A stretch of 51,425 nucleotides of DNA from positions 1 through 51,425 of the forward strand of contig DATKQT010000015.1 of assembly GCA_035532535.1 (NCBI GenBank). Direction: 5' to 3'. The stretch is from Palsa-739 sp035532535 (GTDB taxonomy: Bacteria; Actinomycetota; Thermoleophilia; Gaiellales; Gaiellaceae). A program made the position numbers and the translations under genes. The notes beneath the pieces were generated by a model that saw nothing but the letters and a program-made list of their open reading frames with translations, was not told the origin of the DNA and made no database searches. Within the stretch, counting starts at the first letter, position 1, and every line of letters begins with the position of its first letter. Shown piece by piece: positions 1-10,566 of the stretch.

Positions 1-366
1 TGGAGGCGGCGGGAATCGAACCCGCGTCCGCAGCCGCACCGAACAAGCATCTACAAGCGTAGGCTGCCCTTTGATTTCGCCCGACGGCCGGAGTGCAGCC
101 GCCCTACCGTCGCGCTAGCCATCCTTCAGTGTCGCGCTTTGGGCGATTGGCTCTCCCTCGGCGCCGAGCCCGTTAGTTGGCGCCGCCTCCGAGCCACGGG
201 CCCAACTCGGAGGGGCGTCGCCTTCTAGCTCTTACGAACTAGGCAGCGAGTGCGAGATCACGAGGATTCGCATTTGTTGTTTGCCGGTGGATTTACGAGG
301 CCAACCGGCGACCTCGGCTTGCAGCTCATCCGGATGGATCGACCACGTCGAAACCAGGTCGCCCCC
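1..366 (-). ncRNA. ssrA: transfer-messenger RNA (tmRNA)
   Basis: tmRNA rescues stalled ribosomes together with SmpB, whose gene lies 0.7 kb upstream. On the minus strand the 5' end begins GGGGGCGACCTGGTTTCGAC at 366, a typical tmRNA start. The 3' end has a T-arm (GCGGG TTCGATT CCCGC) and CGCCTCC, which pairs with GGGGGCG as a 7-bp acceptor stem with one G-U; the discriminator A is at position 1. A terminal CCA would fall outside the window or be added later. An internal reading frame (271 to 239) encodes the degradation tag ANPRDLALAA followed by TAG, with the classic LALAA end. Pseudoknots were not resolved by eye. Confidence 0.97.
239..271 (-). other. tmRNA proteolysis tag reading frame (ANPRDLALAA-stop)
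   Basis: The resume codon is read as GCG at 271, followed by nine more sense codons and TAG. The ALAA C-terminus is the ClpXP-type degron seen in other tmRNA tags. The resume codon is inferred from the tag pattern; no other frame here gives an ALAA ending. Confidence 0.85.
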
Positions 367-385
367 GTATGTCCGTTCCTGCACC

Positions 386-391
386 ATTGTA
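386..391 (-). promoter_or_regulatory. probable ssrA promoter -10 (TACAAT)
   Basis: TACAAT on the minus strand lies 19 nt before the mature tmRNA 5' end, which fits a short 5' leader removed by RNase P. No convincing -35 hexamer is visible. Confidence 0.45.
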
Positions 392-403
392 GCGGGGTGA
401 TGA

Positions 404-613
404 TCGGCACGATCGAGGGGGAGCTCGCAGGCAGTCATCACTCCCGTCTGGGCGCCGACGGGAATCGCGCTCGCCGCCCTCGTCCTCGGCCGCCGCACGG
501 GCGTCGGCCTCTCGCTCGTCGCGCAGGTCGCCGCACTGCACCGGGGCCGCGTCTGGGTGGAGGAGGCGCCGGCAGGCGGCGCGAGTTTCCGGGTCTTCCT
601 GCCGGCGCGCTGA
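404..613 (+). pseudogene. remnant of a MASE1-domain sensor histidine kinase (internal deletion scar)
   Basis: One open frame between the stop at 401 and TGA at 611 has no start codon, yet it joins two recognisable pieces. The first part (TPVWAPTGIALAALVL) resembles the early helix of a MASE1 membrane sensor domain. It runs directly into GVGLSLVAQVAALHRGRVWV and FRVFLPAR, the G2 box and final strands of a HATPase_c kinase domain. The missing middle should hold the rest of the sensor, the dimerisation helix and most of the ATPase domain, so a large in-frame deletion inside an ancestral gene is inferred. It converges on the VOC gene and lies beside the ssrA promoter. It is unlikely to be functional. 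Confidence 0.7.
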
Positions 614-621
614 GCGTCCCC

Positions 622-966
622 TCAGTTCGCGGCCACCCCGACCGCGTGCCCCTGTGCATCGGCGAAGACGCCGAAGGTCACGCCCGGCACCTGCTGGGCC
701 GGCTGGAGGATCGTCCCGCCGAGCTCCACGGCCCGCTCGAGCGTCGCCTCGACGTCCTCGACGCCGATGAAGAACAGGACCGCGTCCTTGCCGCCCTGCA
801 GGGGGCCGATCGCGGTCGGGATCGCGCCCTCGGCGCCGGTGTCGACGAACGTGTAGCCCGGGAAGGCGCCGTCGGAGTACGACCAGCCGAAGAGCTCGGC
901 GAAGAACGTCCGCGTCGCGTCCGGATCTGTCGAGCGGATCTCCGCGTGGATGACGGGATGAGCCAT
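622..966 (-). CDS. VOC family (glyoxalase/bleomycin-resistance fold) protein
   Basis: A 114-residue single-domain protein of the vicinal oxygen chelate superfamily. It has the paired beta-alpha-beta-beta-beta pattern: HAEIRSTDPDATRTFFAELFGW in the first half and VEDVEATLERAVELGG with a closing GHAVGV strand in the second. Substrate cannot be told from sequence; many small VOC proteins of this type are uncharacterised. The ATG is preceded by a clear AAGGAGG ribosome binding site seven nt upstream. It sits between ssrA and smpB on the same strand. Confidence 0.85.
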   Translation of the reverse strand: MAHPVIHAEIRSTDPDATRTFFAELFGWSYSDGAFPGYTFVDTGAEGAIPTAIGPLQGGKDAVLFFIGVEDVEATLERAVELGGTILQPAQQVPGVTFGVFADAQGHAVGVAAN

Positions 967-1030
967 GGTGGAGCCTCCTTGGTCGTGTGTGTGCAGACAC
1001 GACGAATGAGCGCCCCGTGGATCGACAGGT

Positions 1031-1495
1031 CTAGCGGCGCCGCCCCAGCTCGCGATCGATCTGGCGCTGCGCGTCCCGCGCGGCGATGTCGCGCCGTTTG
1101 TCGTGCAGCTCCTTGCCGCGCGCGAGCGCGAGCTCGACCTTCACACGGCCGTCCTTGAAGTACATCCGCGTCGGCACGATCGTCACGCCTTTCTCCTTCA
1201 CCTCTCCGTACAGGCGGTCGATCTCACGCCGATGCAGCAGCAGCTTGCGCTCCCGGTCGGGCTCGTGGTTCGCGGCGTTTCCCTGGGCGTACTCGGCGAT
1301 GTGCAGCCCGACGAGCCACGCTTCGCCGTCGTGAATGTCCGCGTACGCACGCTGGAGCGAGGTCTTCGAGTCGCGCAGCGCCTTCACTTCGGTCCCTGTG
1401 AGCGCGACGCCCGCCTCGAAGCGGTCGAGCAGGTGGTAGTCGTGGCGCGCGCGCCGGTTGTCGGAGATGAGCTTCTCGCCCTTGGCCCTCGCCAT
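1031..1495 (-). CDS. smpB: SsrA-binding protein SmpB
   Basis: SmpB binds the tRNA-like domain of tmRNA and delivers it to stalled ribosomes. The 154-residue length is normal. Family motifs visible are the N-terminal NRRARHDYHLLDRFEAGVALTGTEVKALR block (in pieces), the HIAEYAQGN region, and the basic C-terminal tail (HDKRRDIAARDAQRQIDRELGRRR) that enters the mRNA channel. Adjacency to ssrA is the usual arrangement in Actinobacteria. No ribosome binding site is seen; instead TACACT ends six nt before the ATG, suggesting a leaderless transcript. Confidence 0.97.
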   Translation of the reverse strand: MARAKGEKLISDNRRARHDYHLLDRFEAGVALTGTEVKALRDSKTSLQRAYADIHDGEAWLVGLHIAEYAQGNAANHEPDRERKLLLHRREIDRLYGEVKEKGVTIVPTRMYFKDGRVKVELALARGKELHDKRRDIAARDAQRQIDRELGRRR

Positions 1496-1501
1496 CGGGC
1501 C

Positions 1502-1507
1502 AGTGTA
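1502..1507 (-). promoter_or_regulatory. leaderless-type -10 (TACACT) for smpB
   Basis: TACACT is separated by six nt (GGCCCG) from the smpB ATG, placing the predicted transcription start at the start codon. Confidence 0.5.
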
Positions 1508-1513
1508 GGAGCG

Positions 1514-1972
1514 CTACGCGCCCGAGGCGGGCCAGGTGGAGGAGCTGAGCGGCTTCACGAACAGCTCGTCCTCCTTCCAGAGATGGACACGAACGAGCGC
1601 GTCCAACCCGTAGAGCAGCTCCTGCAGCGTCTCGACATCGCCCTCGTCCGCCTCGGCGAGCTTTGCGATCCAGGAGCGGATAGCAAGGTGGTCGTACGCC
1701 ATCGAGGCGGCCGCGAGCGGCGACCCGCTGCGAGACTCCGCGGTTGGATAGAGCACTTGCTCGTCGATGCGCGTGTGTGGCTCGACGGTGTCCTGCAGGA
1801 ACGCGACGAGGTCGGCGACGACCGCGAGCCGCTCGGCAGGGGCCAGCGACGGGAGCGCCCGCGCAGCGGCCCGGAGCCGGTCCGTCCAGGCCCGGAACTG
1901 CTCGTGCTTCTCGTCGAAATCACGTGCAGCGACCATGCCCCCAACGGTGACTGACGCCGCGCGATGCGGCAT
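1514..1972 (-). CDS. hemerythrin HHE-domain protein
   Basis: A four-helix-bundle protein with candidate di-iron ligands: KHEQF in helix 1, EPHTRIDEQVLYP in helix 2 (His and Glu), YDHLAIR in helix 3 and RVHLWKEDELF in helix 4. Family members bind oxygen or act in iron or redox homeostasis; the role here is unknown. It starts 13 nt after the SUV3-like helicase stop and is probably co-transcribed with it. An internal ATG at 1936 behind a G-rich stretch (GGGGG) is an equally plausible start, giving MVAARDF at the N-terminus. Confidence 0.82.
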   Translation of the reverse strand: MPHRAASVTVGGMVAARDFDEKHEQFRAWTDRLRAAARALPSLAPAERLAVVADLVAFLQDTVEPHTRIDEQVLYPTAESRSGSPLAAASMAYDHLAIRSWIAKLAEADEGDVETLQELLYGLDALVRVHLWKEDELFVKPLSSSTWPASGA

Positions 1973-1985
1973 CCGGTATTTCCCG

Positions 1986-3623
1986 TCAGCGACGTGCGCG
2001 GTATCCGCGCGCCATGAAGCAGCGGTCGCACAGGTTCGCCCACGGCGCTGTCCGCGCCCCGCAGGCGCGGCAGCGGCCGATGGTCGGGTCGGCGATCTCG
2101 GCCCGCAGCTCCTCGACGACGCGCGCCGAGGCGGCCTCCTCGAGCGCGGCCGCCTTCTCGATCGTCACGCCCGCGATGCCCGGATACTGGAGCGCGAACC
2201 AGCGCAGGATGGACGCCTCCCGCGCCGCCTGCTCCGCTTCCGTCAGCCCGGCGGCCTGGAGACGCACCGGGTCGAGCAGCCAGCCGATGATCGTCTGTTG
2301 CGGCCGGTCGCCGGCGAGAGCGCACGCGAGCGTTCCCAGCAGCGCCAGGCCGTCCTCGTCGATCGGCGCCTGCATCAGCTTCCACACGTCCGCGAGCTCG
2401 AGCCGGCGTCGGCTGTGGTGCAGCGCCTCGCGCACGGCGTCGAGCCGTCCGAGCAGCGGCTGGATGGACTCGACCGTGAGCCAGCCGTCGACGCTCCAGT
2501 ACCGGAGCGCCGCCTGCCGCCACGCGTGCAGCGCCGGCTCGAGCTCGTCGACGTTTCTGACGTTCAGGTCGGAGAGCTGCGGCCGCAACCGGCCCGTGTC
2601 GACGACGCGGTAGCCGAGATGACCGCCCGGCAGCTCGACGTGCGGCGTCAGCGCGGCGCGCACGAGCTCCGGATCGGGATCCGCCCACGGCAACCCGGTG
2701 AGCACGCCGACGTTGCCGCGCTCGTGAAAGCCGAAGCGTCCCGCCCGGCCGGCGATCTGCGCGATCTCCCACGGCTCCAGGTCGCGCCGCTCCTTGCCGT
2801 CGAACTTCTCCGTCTCCGCAAAGAGGAGCGTCTCGCACGGCAGGTTGACGCCGTGGCCGAGCACGTCGGTGGCGGCGCACACCTCGGCGGCGCCGGAGAT
2901 GAAGCGGTCGATCTCCTCCCGTCGCGACGCGAGCGGCATCGCCCCGTACAGGGCGGCCACGCGTCCCGGGTGCAGCTGGTTGAGCTCGCCCGCGATGCCG
3001 ATGACTGCGCGCCGGCTGAACGCGACCACCACCGTCCCCCCACGCAGACCCGTGATCGGCCTGCGGCCGACCCAGTCGAGCGGCGCCTTCCGCTCGAAGA
3101 AGCGCACGTCGGCGTTGGGAAACGCATGCCGCACGAGCGGCAGCGCCTCGACCGCTCCGAGCAGCAGGATGTGCCGGTACTCGCCGCCGAGCATGAGCCG
3201 GGTCCACGCGGAGCCGCGCTCGTCGTCCTCGGCCCACTGCACCTCGTCGAGGACGAGCGTCTCGCCGCGCATCGGCGCCATCTCGGCCGTGCAGCAGATG
3301 ATCGGGGCGTCCGGGTTGACGCGCTCCTCGCCGGTGATGATGCCCACGCGCTCCTCGCCGATCTCGGCGGAGAGGCGCCGGTGCGCCTCCTGCGCGAGCA
3401 TGCGGAGCGGCGCCGCGTACACGCCGCGGCCCGTCTCGACGAGGAAGCGCAGCGCGTCGTGCGTCTTCCCGGAGTTGGTCGGCCCGAGGTGCGCGACGAC
3501 GCTCTCCGGCTCCGTCGTGCGGTGCGGAAGGCGGACCGTCAGCTCTGCAGACGGCTTGGGCCGGGGCTCCCGCCGCTCGTACCGCTGGCTCCGGGAAGGT
3601 CGTTTCTGGCGCCTAGAGGCCAT
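1986..3623 (-). CDS. SUV3-like DExH-box RNA helicase
   Basis: A 545-residue superfamily 2 helicase most like mitochondrial SUV3 and its bacterial relatives. Motif I is HLGPTNSGKTHDAL (P-loop Lys about residue 53), the DExH box is LVLDEVQWAED, motif Ia is YAAPLRMLAQE, and motif VI is QIAGRAGRFGF. SUV3 unwinds RNA for the mitochondrial degradosome; the bacterial role is poorly known. The C-terminus carries CRACGARTAPWANLCDRCF, two CxxC pairs that could bind zinc. The frame is open further upstream, but ATG 3623 was chosen because longer forms would overlap the S41 peptidase gene and start with low-quality basic sequence. Confidence 0.88.
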   Translation of the reverse strand: MASRRQKRPSRSQRYERREPRPKPSAELTVRLPHRTTEPESVVAHLGPTNSGKTHDALRFLVETGRGVYAAPLRMLAQEAHRRLSAEIGEERVGIITGEERVNPDAPIICCTAEMAPMRGETLVLDEVQWAEDDERGSAWTRLMLGGEYRHILLLGAVEALPLVRHAFPNADVRFFERKAPLDWVGRRPITGLRGGTVVVAFSRRAVIGIAGELNQLHPGRVAALYGAMPLASRREEIDRFISGAAEVCAATDVLGHGVNLPCETLLFAETEKFDGKERRDLEPWEIAQIAGRAGRFGFHERGNVGVLTGLPWADPDPELVRAALTPHVELPGGHLGYRVVDTGRLRPQLSDLNVRNVDELEPALHAWRQAALRYWSVDGWLTVESIQPLLGRLDAVREALHHSRRRLELADVWKLMQAPIDEDGLALLGTLACALAGDRPQQTIIGWLLDPVRLQAAGLTEAEQAAREASILRWFALQYPGIAGVTIEKAAALEEAASARVVEELRAEIADPTIGRCRACGARTAPWANLCDRCFMARGYRARR

Positions 3624-3642
3624 AGCGCCACCGTAGCGAGAG

Positions 3643-4785
3643 CTATGAAGGCGGGCGCGCGAGCGCGCGCAGGGCGGCCACGAGCGCCTCGTCCTGCGGC
3701 GTTGCCGGATCGTCGACCGCCCGCTCCTGCGGGACGATGCCGACGTGCTCGATGCCGTCACCGTCGGGCGTGAAGTAGCGAGCCACCGTCAAGATGAGCG
3801 CGGCGCCGTTGTCGAGTGGATCCACTGCCTGCACCACGCCCTTGCCGAAGGTCCGTTCGCCGATGAGCTCCGCGCGGTGGTGCTGGCTCAGAGCGGCGGC
3901 AACGATCTCGGCCGAGCTCGCCGTGTAGTGGTCGACGAGCACGACCACCGGCAGTCGCGTGGCTTCTCCTGTCGCCGCGCGAAACACTTCGTGCACGAAG
4001 TGGGCGCCCGACAGCGAGACGACGACGCCGCCGTTGAGGAAGAGCGACGAGACCGCGATCGCCTCGCTCAGCAACCCGCCGGGATCGCCGCGCAGGTCGA
4101 GCACGAACCCGTTCGCGCCCTTTCGCTCCAGGAGCTTCAGCTCGCGCGCGACGAGCTTGGCCGCGCCGGAGCGGAAGCTGGCGAGCCGGACATAGCCCCA
4201 CGGCGCACCGGCATACGCGATCAACCGTCCCTGCACCGTCGGCGCGCGGACGTAGCTGCGGTTCACGCTGAGCTCGACCCTCGCGCCCTGGCGGTCGAGC
4301 ACGAGCTGGATGCGCTTGCCGGGCGCGCCGACGACGCGCGCGAGCGCCTCCGCGGCGTTCAGGCCGACGACGGAGCTGCCGCCGATGTCGACGATGACGT
4401 CACCGCGCTGGACGCCCGCCCGGGCTGCCGGGCCGGGAGGCACGGTGACCACCACGAGGCCGCGCTCCGTCGGCAGCACCTCGACGCCGATCCCGGAGTA
4501 GCGCGCAGCGGTGTCGTGCTGGACGAGCCGGTAGCTCAGCGGCGTGAGGTACGCCGTGTACGGGTCGCGCAGCGCCGAGAGCATTGCGCCGACCGAGTCG
4601 AGGTGCAGAACGTCGGCGGAGACGGGCCGGTAGTAGCGGGCTGCGAGCGCCTCGCGCACCTCGTCGACGAGGGACGGGATCGCGACCGGCGCCGTGGCGC
4701 GGTCAGGGCGCGAAAGCAGGTATCCGGCCACGAACGGGCCGGCGAGAACGATGATCGCAGCCGGCAGGATCAGCGCGCGCCGCAT
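3643..4785 (-). CDS. S41 family carboxy-terminal processing peptidase (CtpA-like)
   Basis: A secreted or membrane-anchored serine protease of 380 residues. An N-terminal hydrophobic segment (about 5-24) is followed by a PDZ domain (about 95-175, SGIGVEV and AARAGVQRGDVIV) and the S41 catalytic domain. The catalytic dyad is Ser290 in YTASSAEI and Lys315 in GERTFGKG, 25 residues apart as in other CtpA enzymes; the substrate-binding strand GFVLDLRGDPGGLL is intact. It lies 38 bp downstream of ftsX, so a role in processing envelope or division-associated proteins is possible but inferred. A TATGCT hexamer lies 12 nt before the ATG. Confidence 0.93.
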   Translation of the reverse strand: MRRALILPAAIIVLAGPFVAGYLLSRPDRATAPVAIPSLVDEVREALAARYYRPVSADVLHLDSVGAMLSALRDPYTAYLTPLSYRLVQHDTAARYSGIGVEVLPTERGLVVVTVPPGPAARAGVQRGDVIVDIGGSSVVGLNAAEALARVVGAPGKRIQLVLDRQGARVELSVNRSYVRAPTVQGRLIAYAGAPWGYVRLASFRSGAAKLVARELKLLERKGANGFVLDLRGDPGGLLSEAIAVSSLFLNGGVVVSLSGAHFVHEVFRAATGEATRLPVVVLVDHYTASSAEIVAAALSQHHRAELIGERTFGKGVVQAVDPLDNGAALILTVARYFTPDGDGIEHVGIVPQERAVDDPATPQDEALVAALRALARPPS

Positions 4786-4823
4786 CGGACCGGCGGGAGC
4801 ATACGACCCCCGGGGTCCGGTTG

Positions 4824-5732
4824 CTAGACCTGGAGGAAACGGCGGAGCGTCAGGCCAGAGCCGGCGGCTCCGAGCAGGAGCCCGGCGGCAAGGAGCGCAA
4901 GGGCGTTCAGGGCGAACGGCAGGGCGTGGACGTCGCTCGTGCTGTGCAGGTGCCCGAGGATCGAGGGCAGGGCGACCGACTTCCCGAGGATGAGCAGGAT
5001 GACTGCGAAGAGGGAGCCGACGAAGCCCTGCAGGAGGCCCTCGAGCATGAAGGGGCCACGGACGAACCAGTTCGTCGCGCCGACGAGCTTCATGACCTCG
5101 ATCTCACGACGGCGCGCGAAAATGGACAGTCGAATCGTGTTCGCGATCAAGAGCATCGACGCGGTCACGAGCAGAACGATCGCGACGAGGAAGACGATCG
5201 AGATCACCTCGGCGACCGTGAGGACGCGCGTCGTCGTCTTGTCGCCCCAGCCAACGCCGTTCACTCCCGGCCACAGCGCTCGTTGCGTCGGCGTCCCCTT
5301 CACCTCGGACTGGATCTCGCGCCCGAGCGTCGGTGAGTCGTTCGCGTTCTTCAGCTTCACGACCCATGAGTCCGGAAGCGGGTTCGTCGGGACGTTCCTG
5401 TAGAGCAGCGGCAGCTGCTTCGATTGCGCCTTGAACGCCGCCTCCTTGGAGACGAACGTCGCCGACTGCACGCGCGGGTCGTGCCGCAAGCGCTGCCCGA
5501 CTTGCGCCTCCGCGGCCTGCGTCGGCTGGTGCGCCCCGGTGGCGAAGTAGACCTTGACGACCAGCTCTCGCTTCACGTGGTTGCTGTAGGAGAGCACCCA
5601 CGTGCCGAGCGCGAGGAAGAGGCCTAACAGGAACATCGAGATGAGGACGGTGATCGTTGCCGCGAACGTCGTCGAGATGTTCGCGGAGATCGAGGACCAC
5701 GCCTCGGAGAAGATCAGGCGAACCTTGCTCAC
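4824..5732 (-). CDS. ftsX: cell division ABC transporter permease FtsX
   Basis: FtsX is the membrane half of the FtsEX complex, which couples ATP hydrolysis to activation of peptidoglycan hydrolases at the septum. The 302 residues show the expected topology: a TM segment at about 25-50, an extracellular domain (about 55-170) that contacts hydrolases or adaptors, and three C-terminal TM segments. The cytoplasmic loop RRREIEVMKLVGATNWFVRGPF is the FtsE-coupling region. Its ATG overlaps the ftsE stop by 4 bp (ATGA), so the two are translationally coupled. Confidence 0.96.
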   Translation of the reverse strand: MSKVRLIFSEAWSSISANISTTFAATITVLISMFLLGLFLALGTWVLSYSNHVKRELVVKVYFATGAHQPTQAAEAQVGQRLRHDPRVQSATFVSKEAAFKAQSKQLPLLYRNVPTNPLPDSWVVKLKNANDSPTLGREIQSEVKGTPTQRALWPGVNGVGWGDKTTTRVLTVAEVISIVFLVAIVLLVTASMLLIANTIRLSIFARRREIEVMKLVGATNWFVRGPFMLEGLLQGFVGSLFAVILLILGKSVALPSILGHLHSTSDVHALPFALNALALLAAGLLLGAAGSGLTLRRFLQV

Positions 5733-6412
5733 TCGGACGCGTACCCTCCGCGGCGCTCGTCGCGAGCGAGCTTGCCGTCCTCGAGCGCGATCACGCGCTT
5801 GCGCATCTTGTCGACCATCTCGCGGTCGTGGGTCACCATCAAGATCGTCGTGCCCGAACGGTTGATGCGGTAGAGGAGCTGCATGATCCCGACCGACGTG
5901 TCGGGGTCGAGGTTCCCCGTCGGCTCATCGCAGACGAGCAGCGGCGGGTGGTTGACGACGGCGCGCGCGATCGAGACGCGCTGCTGCTCGCCGCCGGAGA
6001 GCTCGTCGGGGAACGAATTCATCTTGTGCGAGAGCCCGACCATGTTCATCACTTCGGGCACCTTGCGCCGGATCATCGCCCGGCTCTCGCCCTGCACCTT
6101 CAGTGCGTATGCGACGTTGTCGGCGGCGCTGCGGCTCGGCAGAAGCTTGAAGTCCTGGAACACGCAACCGACGTTGCGGCGCAGCAGCGGCACTTGACTG
6201 TGCTTGAGCCGTGAGAGGTCGCGGCCGCCGACCATGATCCGGCCACCGCTCGGATCGATCTCCTTCAGGAGGAGCTTCACGAGCGTCGACTTGCCGGAGC
6301 CGGACGCGCCGACGACGAAGACGAAGTCGCCCTTCTCGATCACGAACGTGACGCCCTTGAGCGCCGCGACGTCGGGCTCGTACACCTTCGTCACGTCGTC
6401 GAAGGTGATCAT
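5729..6412 (-). CDS. ftsE: cell division ATP-binding protein FtsE
   Basis: The ABC ATPase partner of FtsX, 227 residues from this start. Walker A is VGASGSGKSTLVKLL, the signature is LSGGEQQRVSIARA, Walker B is LLVCDEPTGNLD, and the switch His is in MVTHDRE. ATG 6412 matches the normal FtsE N-terminus (MITFDDVTKVY). The frame stays open upstream to a GTG at 6487 that would add 25 residues (VTELEIEPQPAEV...); neither start has a convincing ribosome binding site, so the longer form cannot be excluded. Confidence 0.95.
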   Translation of the reverse strand: MITFDDVTKVYEPDVAALKGVTFVIEKGDFVFVVGASGSGKSTLVKLLLKEIDPSGGRIMVGGRDLSRLKHSQVPLLRRNVGCVFQDFKLLPSRSAADNVAYALKVQGESRAMIRRKVPEVMNMVGLSHKMNSFPDELSGGEQQRVSIARAVVNHPPLLVCDEPTGNLDPDTSVGIMQLLYRINRSGTTILMVTHDREMVDKMRKRVIALEDGKLARDERRGGYASE

Positions 6413-6548
6413 CGAACCGGCGCCGATCGGCGCCCGTCCGACTTCGCCGACTTCCGCCGGCTGTGGCTCTATCTCAAGCTCTGTCACGTTTCGAACCGGT
6501 CGCAGAGACCCCGCACCGAGGGCCGAGTCTACCGAACCATTCGGCGGG

Positions 6549-7647
6549 TCAACTTCCGTTTCCTGCCGCTTGCAGCAGAAATGCACGGATGAAGCCGTCC
6601 AGGTCGCCGTCGAGCACGCTCTGGGCGTTTCCGACCTCCAAGCCGGTGCGCGCGTCCTTCACCTGCTGGTACGGGTGCAGGACGTAGCTTCTGATCGCGT
6701 TGCCGCCGAAGCCCATGTTCACGCCGCCGCGCTCGCGGGCCAACTCGGTCTCGCGCTCCTCCTCCGCCTTCTCGGCGAGGCGTGAGCGGAGGATCTTGAG
6801 CGCGGTCTCCTTGTTCGCGCCCTGACTGCGCTCGTTCTGGACCGACACGACGATGTTGGACGGAATGTGGGTGATGCGCACGGCGCTGTCGGTCTTGTTC
6901 ACGTGCTGACCGCCGGCGCCGGAGGAGCGGAACGTGTCGATGCGGATGTCGTCGTCGTCGATCTCGATGCCGGCGACGTCCTCGAGGAGCGGCGCGACGA
7001 TCACCTGCGCGAAGCTCGTATGCCGGCGGTGCGCCTGGTCGAAGGGGCTCAGGCGCACGAGGCGGTGCTTTCCGCGCTCGGCCTTGAGGATCCCGTACGC
7101 GTTCTCGCCCTTCACGGTGAACGTCGCCGACTTGATCCCGTACTCCTCCCCCGGGCTCGCCTCGAGGATCTCCGTCGGGAACCCGCGGCGCTCCGCCCAG
7201 CGCAGGTACATGCGGAGCAGGATCTCGGCCCAGTCCTGCGCGTCGGTGCCGCCTGCGTCGGCCTGGATCGAGACGACCGCGTCGCCGGCGTCGTACTCGC
7301 CGGAGAAGAGGGCGTCCTCCTGCAGCTGGCCGAGCTCTTGCTGCGTCTCGTGCAGCACGGGAAGCAGCTCTTCCTCGGGGAACGTGCCGACGCTCTCCTT
7401 CAGGAAGCTGAAGTTGTTCTGGAGGCGCTCGTAGCGATCGAGCTTGCGCTGGGCGCGCGTGTGCTCGGACGACAGCTTCGCGGCGCGCTGCTGGTCGTTC
7501 CAGAAATCGGGCTTGCCGAGCTCTTCTTCGAGCTCGGCGACACGGGCCGTCAGCGAAGCGACGTCAAAGGTAACCACGGACCCAGTCCAGCTGGGCCCCA
7601 ATCTCCTCGAGCTGCTCCTGCAGTGTGCGTTCGCGTTCGTCAGCCAT
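6549..7647 (-). CDS. prfB: peptide chain release factor 2 (programmed +1 frameshift)
   Basis: RF2 reads UGA and UAA stop codons. Two frames must be joined: codons 1-27 (from ATG 7647, ending RGYL) reach an in-frame TGA at 7566-7564, and a +1 slip on CTT-T continues as DVASLTARV down to 6549, giving 365 residues, the same as E. coli RF2. The slip site CTTTGAC is the classic autoregulatory one. The Shine-Dalgarno-like stimulator normally just upstream is weak here (CGTGGTTAC). The SPF codon-recognition tripeptide (RLSPFDQ) and GGQ (SSGAGGQHVNKT) are present. An ATG at 7659 is an alternative start. Confidence 0.96.
7563..7580 (-). promoter_or_regulatory. RF2 +1 programmed frameshift site
   Basis: Minus strand GGTTACCTTTGAC: CTT codon, in-frame TGA, then C. 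When RF2 is scarce the ribosome slips one base at CTT-T and resumes at GAC. Only a GTGG remnant of the purine-rich stimulator is visible. Confidence 0.9.
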
Positions 7648-7656
7648 CGCGGCGTG

Positions 7657-7720
7657 CATGGTACCGGGCGTCACGACTCCGTCACGGGACCTGCACGTTC
7701 CCGTTACGGGGAGTGTCCCC
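7657..7720. repeat. composite intergenic repeat, copy 1
   Basis: The block begins GGTACCGGGCGTCACGACT next to the prfB start codon and ends with CGTTACGGGGAGTGTCCCC (7702-7720), which contains a GGGGA-GTG-TCCCC hairpin. The same two modules occur in the same order at 25018-25074. No coding potential. Confidence 0.7.
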
Positions 7721-7811
7721 CGCGGTGCTCCGCGGGAGCCAGGACGACTCGGAGAGCCGAGAGCCCGCATCGTTCGGGTCACACCGGGGTGTCACGGAAC
7801 ACGCGCTCTCT

Positions 7812-7830
7812 CGTTACGGGGAGTGTCCCC
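7812..7830. repeat. intergenic hairpin repeat CGTTACGGGGAGTGTCCCC, copy 2
   Basis: Identical 19-base copy of the module at 7702 and 25056, preceded by a degenerate GGTGTCACGG module. The rest of the prfB-secA gap (7831-7901) shows no gene. Confidence 0.75.
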
Positions 7831-7901
7831 GTTGTGTTGGCCGCGGCCGGTGTCGCGCGGGTACGCGCGCATGCGATACGTCGTACGGAGCCGGCGGAGC
7901 T

Positions 7902-10544
<2,643 letters not shown>

Positions 10545-10566
10545 GCAGAAGACAGGGTAGCGGGGG

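Noticed and set aside
1555..3237. Long open frame antisense or out of frame to the helicase gene
   Set aside because: Its translation is Arg/Ala-rich low-complexity sequence, as expected from GC-rich third positions; the helicase motifs are in the other frame.
6413..6586. Longer FtsE starting with a cysteine-containing N-terminus (MHFCCKRQ...)
   Set aside because: It overlaps the prfB 3' end and has no family support; the normal FtsE start is at 6412, with 6487 as the only reasonable alternative.
7831..7901. Possible small gene in the prfB-secA gap
   Set aside because: Only short frames with no start-site signal, overlapping repeat sequence.
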